From: Orobanche coerulescens
Taxonomy: Eukaryota; Streptophyta; Magnoliopsida; Lamiales; Orobanchaceae
Length of the DNA: 64,000 nt
Assembly (NCBI GenBank): GCA_033398695.1
Contig: CM065810.1
Location: 140,955,215-141,019,214 of the forward strand
Direction: 5' to 3'
Position 1 is the stretch's first letter; the number at the start of each line of letters is the position of its first letter. The position numbers and the translations under genes are program-made. Below are positions 58,158 through 64,000 of this stretch, one piece after another. Under the pieces are notes generated by a model. That model had not been told where the DNA came from. It saw only the letters and a list, made by a program, of their open reading frames with translations, and made no database searches.

Positions 58158-60784
58158 GGGAGCATTCTTTATCCTGGAGTAACTCCCAGATATAAAAATC
58201 TCTGATAAACTTTTTCTTTGCAGTTCCCCACATAGGTTCAGCTTCGATAGGAAGGAAATCTTCAACATACCATAACTCTCTGCCTTCCCATTCTAGTTTA
58301 GGCTCGTCCCCAATTCTGATCCTCCTTATTTTGACTGCAGGCTGATCATTAGCCTGTTCTAGTTCTGCTTCTCCCTTCCTCTTAGCCGAAGATGTCCCAG
58401 CTGTAATCATATGGACATCTTGCTTCTTCTTGGTCCTCATCTCTTGAATTCTTATTTCCCCCTGCTTGCTGCCTTCCCCCTGAAACCTCACTTCCCCCTT
58501 TCTGCCAGCATCAACCAGGGTGGTCAATTGCTGCTCCATTCTATGCATCCAGTCAGACATGCCGAAGGGCATTCTGTTGTTTGTTGGAGGAGGTGGTTGA
58601 GGGATGTTCCGCTGCAGCAAGGTGTCAATTTTGGCATTGATCGACTGCAGATCAGGAGTGATTTGAGAAGCAAGCAGCTCTCCAACAGTGTCTTTAACAA
58701 TCTGTCGGATCAACTCAGTCATCACAGGTGTAATTTGTGATGTCTATGGAGAGTGCTCGCCTGAACCTTAGACGCCTGCAGGTAGGTGTGCGGATGACCC
58801 ACCTGTCTGCAGACTCCTGTCTGCAGCTGGCATTCAAGATGGGGTCTGTTCAGGTGTCCCCGATCTGGAGTCTTAAGCCAGGTCTGCATCTAGGCTGGTA
58901 TAGCGGGCAGGTGCCCCAGCCTTGTCTGCAGCCTCCTTTTCTCGCTCCTTCTCTTTTTCTCCTTCTTCTTTTTCTAACTCCTTTTCTCCTTCTTCCTTTT
59001 CTTCCTCTTTATCATTCACCTTTTCTTTCTCAGCCTCTTTTTCTCCTCCTTCATCCTTACCATCATCATCATCATCATCATTTTTATCATCCTTTTTCTC
59101 ATCATCATTATCTTCATCATCCTCCTCATCATCTTCTTTTTCTTCTTCATCCTTCTGATCAACTTCTTCTCCATCTTCTTCTTCTCCATCCACTAATTCC
59201 ACAGTTTTTTTGACTTCTTCTTCTCCAGATTGTTTTTCAACTGAGATATTTTCTTATTCTCTTTCTTCCTGTCTCCCCTCTTCAATAACAATAATTTCTT
59301 CTTCCAGCACTAACTCCTCTATTCTTATTTCTTTTTCTTCAACTTCTTCTTTACCAATAGACCCATCAAATATACTATACATAATGGAATGGATAAATTG
59401 GTCCATGTGGGTTTTAAAATTGGACATGAACCAATTTTCCTGTAGTAATAAAATAGCGTCTGATTCGTTAAAAAAATTCATCAGCGCTTCTTTAGTGGCT
59501 TGGAGATATTCCCAGCCACTCACCTCAACGAAAGTTTGTAGTTGAGTGAAAGAATATGATTTAAAAGTTTTCCACTCCTCATAAATGTGAATGAAGGAGT
59601 GTTTTAGAGCAAGGGGTTTTACCATTTTTAGCTGCTCTATGGACAGATTGAAGAGGTTGTTGTCGAGCAGGTTGAAGCTGTAATTCGCCTCAGGTATGTT
59701 GATGATCAAGCCTGCTTCCTCTTCTTCTGAGATGTACTGAGGAGTGAGAAGAGGGATAATCTGGGTCTCCAGGCTGGCAGGAGCAGGCTGGTCCTCCAAA
59801 TGTGTGGGAGACTTAGCTGCAGGGCTGAAGTGCTCTGGCTGCTCCTCTTCACTAAACTGCAATCGCCTGGGCCTCTTTGGAGATGGTTTTGTTGAGGAAT
59901 GAATGATGAATGGCTCACGAGGGGCTGGTCCCCTTCTCTTGAAACGAAGAGCAATAGGCGTATTGTCCGACTATGTATCAGACTGGGCTGCAGGTGGGTT
60001 GCCGGATGCAGCCTGGTCGGACTCGTCTGATGATTCAGGGTATTTGTAGGTCTCTGAATCAGACAAATCTTTTAAGATCCGAGCTGCTCTTCTACTGCTT
60101 CCTAGCCTCCTCAATGTCCCTTGGTCTAGATGACCAAGTCTTTTATTGATGTGGAAGGGGTCAGTATTTCCCTTCGCCACACCAAGCTTCTCCAGAATCC
60201 AACTTAGCTGCGTTCCGAATGCCAGCTTGGATTTAAACTTCTTCACTTCAACAAGCCACTTGGCCTTGTTGACCTCGCGCACCAACCGCTCAGAATATAA
60301 TCCGAGCAGCAATCGGCTCAAATCGATTAGTGCTCCCAGCACCATAAATTTAGCCGACGACAGTTGGTCGTAGCTACCGGCCATGCCCATGACTATTTTG
60401 TTGGTTATGTCCAACACATAGTGATACACCTTTTTAACTTCACTCCACTTGGCGGTGAGCTTTAGCTTCTCCGGTTGGTCGACCGCCTTAATCTTCAGCC
60501 AAGTATCGGCTGTGCTTTGTCTAAGGGCCTCGACCGCCACGCCGCGATTCTTCATTTCAAAAACTTTTTGGACCATCTCCGGCGATATGTCCACTTGTAT
60601 TCCGCCGACAGTGCTTCTAATCCCCGCTTCAATCACTCGAGCTTCACGGAAAAATGCAATAACGCCCTCCTTGAACAAGTGCTTAGATCCCATTCATCTT
60701 CATCGAGCGGATAAGGTCGAGCACATCGTTGTTTTCTAGATTCGATTCCAAGAGTCCTTCAAAATCAACGACCTGGGAGAAAAT

Positions 60785-61954
60785 TGTTGGGATAACAAAA
60801 ACCCTGTATCGAAACAGCCAGGATAATCAATCCCTGTATCGAATAGTGTTGATAAGAGGTTTTGACATATATGCCAATCCTCAATACAGTAAGGAAACTG
60901 TATCGATAAGTTGAAGTGTCAACCTGTATTGAAGACCTGTCATTGATCCAGCAAATAGTGGAACCTTTCAGTATAGCAAAGAAGTCTTATAAAGACCAAG
61001 TATGGAAGCTATCTCGAATTGTCAATACAGTGATCTTCCATACAACTCTCAACAGGACAAAGAAGGAATCTTCAGAAGTCAAGTCTCGTTGATATAAGAA
61101 GTATTTAAATACTCAAATATAAAGTATTTAAATTCTGTCAGTCAACAGATCTTCAAATCCCACAAAATCCGGATCGTGCTTTTCATCCCGTTGGAACGGA
61201 ATCTTTCTCAACGGATTTATCTCAACGGATATATTTTCCAGAAGACTATATATATCTCATCAAGGCGTTGAAGATCAGTTACACCAAGTAACGAAATTAC
61301 CAAGCAACAAAGTTATTATCAGAGCAAAACATATCTCCAGAAGCTTACTGCGACTCAGATCTAAGAGATACACAGTGCTCAACATCTTGAACAACACTTC
61401 ATCAGCTAGAAGATCTTAAAGTCAAAGTTGTTGTTCATACCCTGTTCTATCCTTTGAACAAACCCAGATCAGCCCTGTGTGGACTGAGTAATCGTTGCTA
61501 CTCCAGAACTGTGTGTGAAGGAATTGCATCGAAGAAGATGAAGCTTCAGAACTGTGTGTGAAGAAGCAAGTCAAAGCATTAGCTCAAACCAATCTGTGTG
61601 AATGGTTGAAGCTAAGATCTTTATATCAATCTGTGTGAACGATATTTTGATTGTGTGTTGTTATAATTACGTAGTTGTGTACGTAGTAATTATAATAAAC
61701 TTTTTACTCCTGTGTGGAGGACCAATGGACGTAGAGGGGTTTACCTCGAACCACTTTAAATATTGTGTTATTTACCTTCTGCCTTACTTGTTTTAATTAC
61801 TGTGATTATTTAAGTATACACTGCACATCGAGTTGACGTATCCACAACAACTTACTGTATCTAAGACTTCCTCTATGCACTCAGATTTAAAATCAGTACA
61901 GCTTGTTGTTTAAACTACTTCCCAAGCTGTATCCAGTATACTTAGTGGCCATCA
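60785..61954 (+). repeat. 5' LTR of element J
   Basis: It is 1170 bp, from TGTTGGGATAACA to TTAGTGGCCATCA. TATATATA is at 61247-61254. The U3 side has several CTGTATCGA strings. The ORFs within it are fortuitous. Confidence 0.8.
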
Positions 61955-61956
61955 AG

Positions 61957-61968
61957 TGGTATCGGAGC
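61957..61968 (+). other. Element J primer binding site
   Basis: TGGTATCGGAGC lies two bases after the LTR. It is complementary to initiator tRNA-Met apart from one base, which is common in copia elements. Confidence 0.85.
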
Positions 61969-62063
61969 GGTTGATTCTAAAAAGAATCAGTCGTATTTTT
62001 AACCGAATCAGATCCAAAATCACTTACTCTTTAAAACAGTCTCTTTCATTTCTTTATTTTCAC

Positions 62064-64000
62064 ATGGATACATTTATGATCAACAAAGTGCCTATGTTCT
62101 CTATTAACGAATTTGATGATTGGAGAATTAGGATGGAGGCTCATCTTGTAGCAATGCACGAAGAGATGATTTTTTTTATACAGGATGGCCCCATGAAGAT
62201 CATGAAGGTAAACACGGCCGCAAGGATTGAAGTCCAAGCCCATGCTGAGATGCTCGAGAAGGAACGCGAGCAATGGACCACATATGAAAGAAAGCGAGCC
62301 AACCTCGACAATGTGGCTAAGAATGCGTTATTTGTCACTCTGTTCTCGAAGGTAAAGAGCTGTAAATCAGCCAAGGGAATCTGGGATAAACTCAAGATGA
62401 TTTGTGAGGGAACTGAGCTCTCAGAAGAAAACAAAATTTCAAAACTGACTCAGCAATTTGAATCTTTGGAAATGAAACCAACTGAGACACTTGAGGAACT
62501 TGACCTCAGATTCACTGGTATTGTTGGTGAACTTGAAGCTTTGGGCAAAATTTATACCCAAAAGGAGAAGAATTTAAAAATTTTCAGATCTCTCCCTGCC
62601 CGATGGGACATTAAGACCACAGCTATGCATGTATCTTGCAATCTTAATGAAATATCTACTTTTGATCTCTTCTCTGACCTCAAAGCGTTTGAGTATGATA
62701 TTGACAGAAGAGAGAAAGTTGAAGAATCTCCTTCAAAGGTCACAGCACTAGCCGCTGTATCGAATCATCGACACAGCATGCCCAGCTCATCGAAGCCTTG
62801 TCACAAGAATGCTGATAGTAACGACGACATCCTGTCTCAAGATGAAATGGCGCTTCTCATGCACAAGTTCAAAAAGTCCATCAAGCAATCTGGAAAGACT
62901 CCCTACAGGCCCAAACTTGTCTACAAGGTAAGTACTGAAACTTCATCCGGTGATGCTAACCTATGCTATAATTGCAGGAAACCAGGATATTATGCAAATA
63001 AATGTCCTCATCCCAAAGTTCAAAGGTTGCCGAAAGCTGAGCAACAAGAGAGAGATGAAATAAGACGTGCTTGGAAAAACAAGCTCAAGGCCCTGATTGG
63101 AGAATCAGAAGCTCCCCCCACACCATCCAAATCAGAAGAATGTCTTCAGGTGGTCACTGAAAGTGATTCGTCTGATGATGAGTTCGATGATAAAGCATAT
63201 ATGTGCTTTATGGCCAAGGACATTCCGAAAGGTGAAGATAGCGATTATGAGGTAAGTTCAACCTCAGCTATTCCATCAAATGCATCTCATACTTTTGAAA
63301 ACATGATGAATGAATTTAAAAACATTCAAAAGGCCCATGAGACACTGAAAAATGAGAATATACAGCTCCAACTGTCTAACCTATAGCTGAAAGATGAAAA
63401 TGACTTGCTGAAAATAAATTATGAAAATATGTCTATTGATTGTGAAACCAGCAAAGTTGATTTTGAAAAACTCATGGAGAGCAATCATCAACTTGCTCAT
63501 GAACTAAGTGAGATTAAAACTCACAACGAGAGCAAGACAAATGATTTGGTTCTACTTCAAGGCAAAGTCACAACTCTCGAAAAATGAGAAATTGAACTTG
63601 AGACCACTCTGAAAGTCCAAAAGAATGGAAGAAATTCTGAGCACTGGGCAACATGCTCATGATAAAAGTGGCTTAGGATATAGCTCATGTTCAAACAAAG
63701 GGAAAACTAGTACAGTGTTCGTCAAGAGTGTGGAACACATTCCTGTATCGAAAGAAATTTCGAGCCCTGTGAAGGAACCTGTTGCACAGCGAACAGCAAA
63801 GGCTGCCATTCCACCACCTCAATCATACTCCAGACAGCGGAATCACCATCCATTCAGACCTGAAAGGCGCACTCAACAGCATGCTCCCCGAGCATATCAA
63901 CAGCGCCAACAACCGTTCAGAAGGAAGGCTGTATCCAAATACCAAAGGCCCGCACAGCAGTACTATCAGTACAGCACGCCGAGGTATTGGATACAGGAGC
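62064..64000 (+). pseudogene. gag: Sirevirus-type gag of element J, damaged
   Basis: The most likely start is the ATG at 62064 (MDTFMINKVPMFSINEFDDW); an open frame reaches upstream into the primer site but that part is not expected to be translated. Residues about 80-210 form the UBN2-type gag core (AKNALFVTLFSKVKSCKSAK, then LTQQFESLEMKPTETLEEL). The zinc knuckle near 62963-63004 reads CYNCRKPGYYANKC: the ligand His of CX2CX4HX4C is Tyr. A premature stop follows at about 63387, then the coiled-coil stretch continues in frame to another stop at 63587. A frame change near 63620 leads to DKSGLGYSSCSNKGK and a basic Gln/Arg-rich tail running off the window. No protease or RT is reached. Confidence 0.82.

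Larger units (their letters stand above)
51652..60784 (-). mobile_element. Element K: 3' half of a Sirevirus-like Ty1/copia retrotransposon
   Basis: In minus orientation the order is env-like ORF, PPT (53058-53074, AAAATAGGGGGAATT), then 3' LTR (51652-53057). The CATCATCAAAATAGGGGG context at the PPT is characteristic of SIRE/Maximus-type elements. gag and pol would lie to the right, beyond J, outside the window. C and J interrupt the ORF. Confidence 0.78.
53276..60784 (-). pseudogene. Env-like extra ORF of element K (interrupted by C and J)
   Basis: This minus-strand frame of about 1 kb codons (C excluded) lies just before the PPT, where SIRE/Maximus elements carry an env-like ORF. Its role there is unproven. 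In order: a folded 165-residue domain from 60693 (MGSKHLFKEGVIAFFREARV), weakly resembling plant transposon-associated domains; a Ser/acidic linker ending at an in-frame TAG (59971); a second folded part (59254-59862); a Glu/Asp/Lys-rich stretch with an Asp run (58873-59202); a part with a helical N-terminus (58163-58725); and a basic C-terminus (53276-53645). Stops are TAG, TAA and TGA, all one C-to-T step from sense codons. A frameshift lies at about 60694. The frame is kept across C's target site. Whether it is env-like or another accessory protein is uncertain. Confidence 0.6.
60785..64000 (+). mobile_element. Element J: 5' part of a Sirevirus-like Ty1/copia retrotransposon
   Basis: It has a 5' LTR, an initiator-tRNA primer site and gag, and continues past the window end. 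It is inserted in K's env-like ORF after GAAAAT. The target duplication cannot be confirmed because the right end is outside. Confidence 0.82.

Noticed and set aside
58922..59158. Ser/Phe-rich ORF on the plus strand
   Set aside because: It is the complement of the acidic Glu/Asp-rich part of K's minus-strand ORF.
61956..62063. Upstream extension of J gag starting at GTG
   Set aside because: It begins inside the primer binding site and has no similarity to gag; the ATG at 62064 fits the family start better.
1..64000. A host gene or a bacterial-type operon system
   Set aside because: Every stretch could be assigned to an LTR element or its interior; no exon-like conserved domain, promoter cluster or non-transposon ORF was recognised.

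Overview
This window is plant nuclear heterochromatin made almost entirely of LTR retrotransposons nested inside one another. I see no host gene, tRNA, rRNA or CRISPR array. The plant assignment rests on three lineages: chromoviral Ty3/gypsy elements (a methionine-initiator-tRNA type primer site and a chromodomain-like integrase tail), Tat-like Ty3/gypsy elements with a gag domain only, and Sirevirus-like Ty1/copia elements (a long gag with a zinc knuckle, and an extra env-like ORF before the 3' LTR). The species cannot be named. Element names (D, I/II, A, F, B, E, H, K, C, J) are mine.

Nesting, outermost first. E (+, chromoviral) supplies an LTR piece at 35153-37028, a gag-decayed interior (37029-37167 and 46451-48736), a full LTR (48737-51372) and the start of a second interior (51373-51651). 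I/II (-) is a compound LTR-interior-LTR-interior-LTR element ending at 35152 inside E's LTR. H (+, 37168-46445, duplicated target GTATC) and K (-, from 51652) lie in E's two interiors. Inside I/II sit D (1-2996), A (8067-12618, CAAGT), F (18890-28121, TATTT) and B (28589-33280, CACGT), all within its LTRs. Inside K's env-like ORF sit C (53646-58157, GGGAG) and J (60785 to the window end).

Coding capacity is poor. F alone keeps recognisable RT, RNase H, integrase and chromodomain-type sequence, broken by frameshifts. I, II, H, A, B and C have gag remnants but no pol, so they must have depended on enzymes supplied in trans. J keeps a long gag ORF with a damaged zinc knuckle. K keeps about 1 kb codons of an env-like frame with in-frame stops.

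The main observations are these. (1) Related chromoviral LTRs carry different GC-rich palindromic motif arrays at the same place, just upstream of the TATA box, between homologous flanks. (2) Near-identical copies differ mostly at CAG/CTG triplets, which become CG, CGG, CCG or TCG; this is the reverse of methyl-cytosine deamination and may be a long-read consensus artefact at CHG methylation. (3) Two elements have tandem shared-LTR structures. (4) A 56-bp minisatellite is shared between H's LTR and F's pol region.
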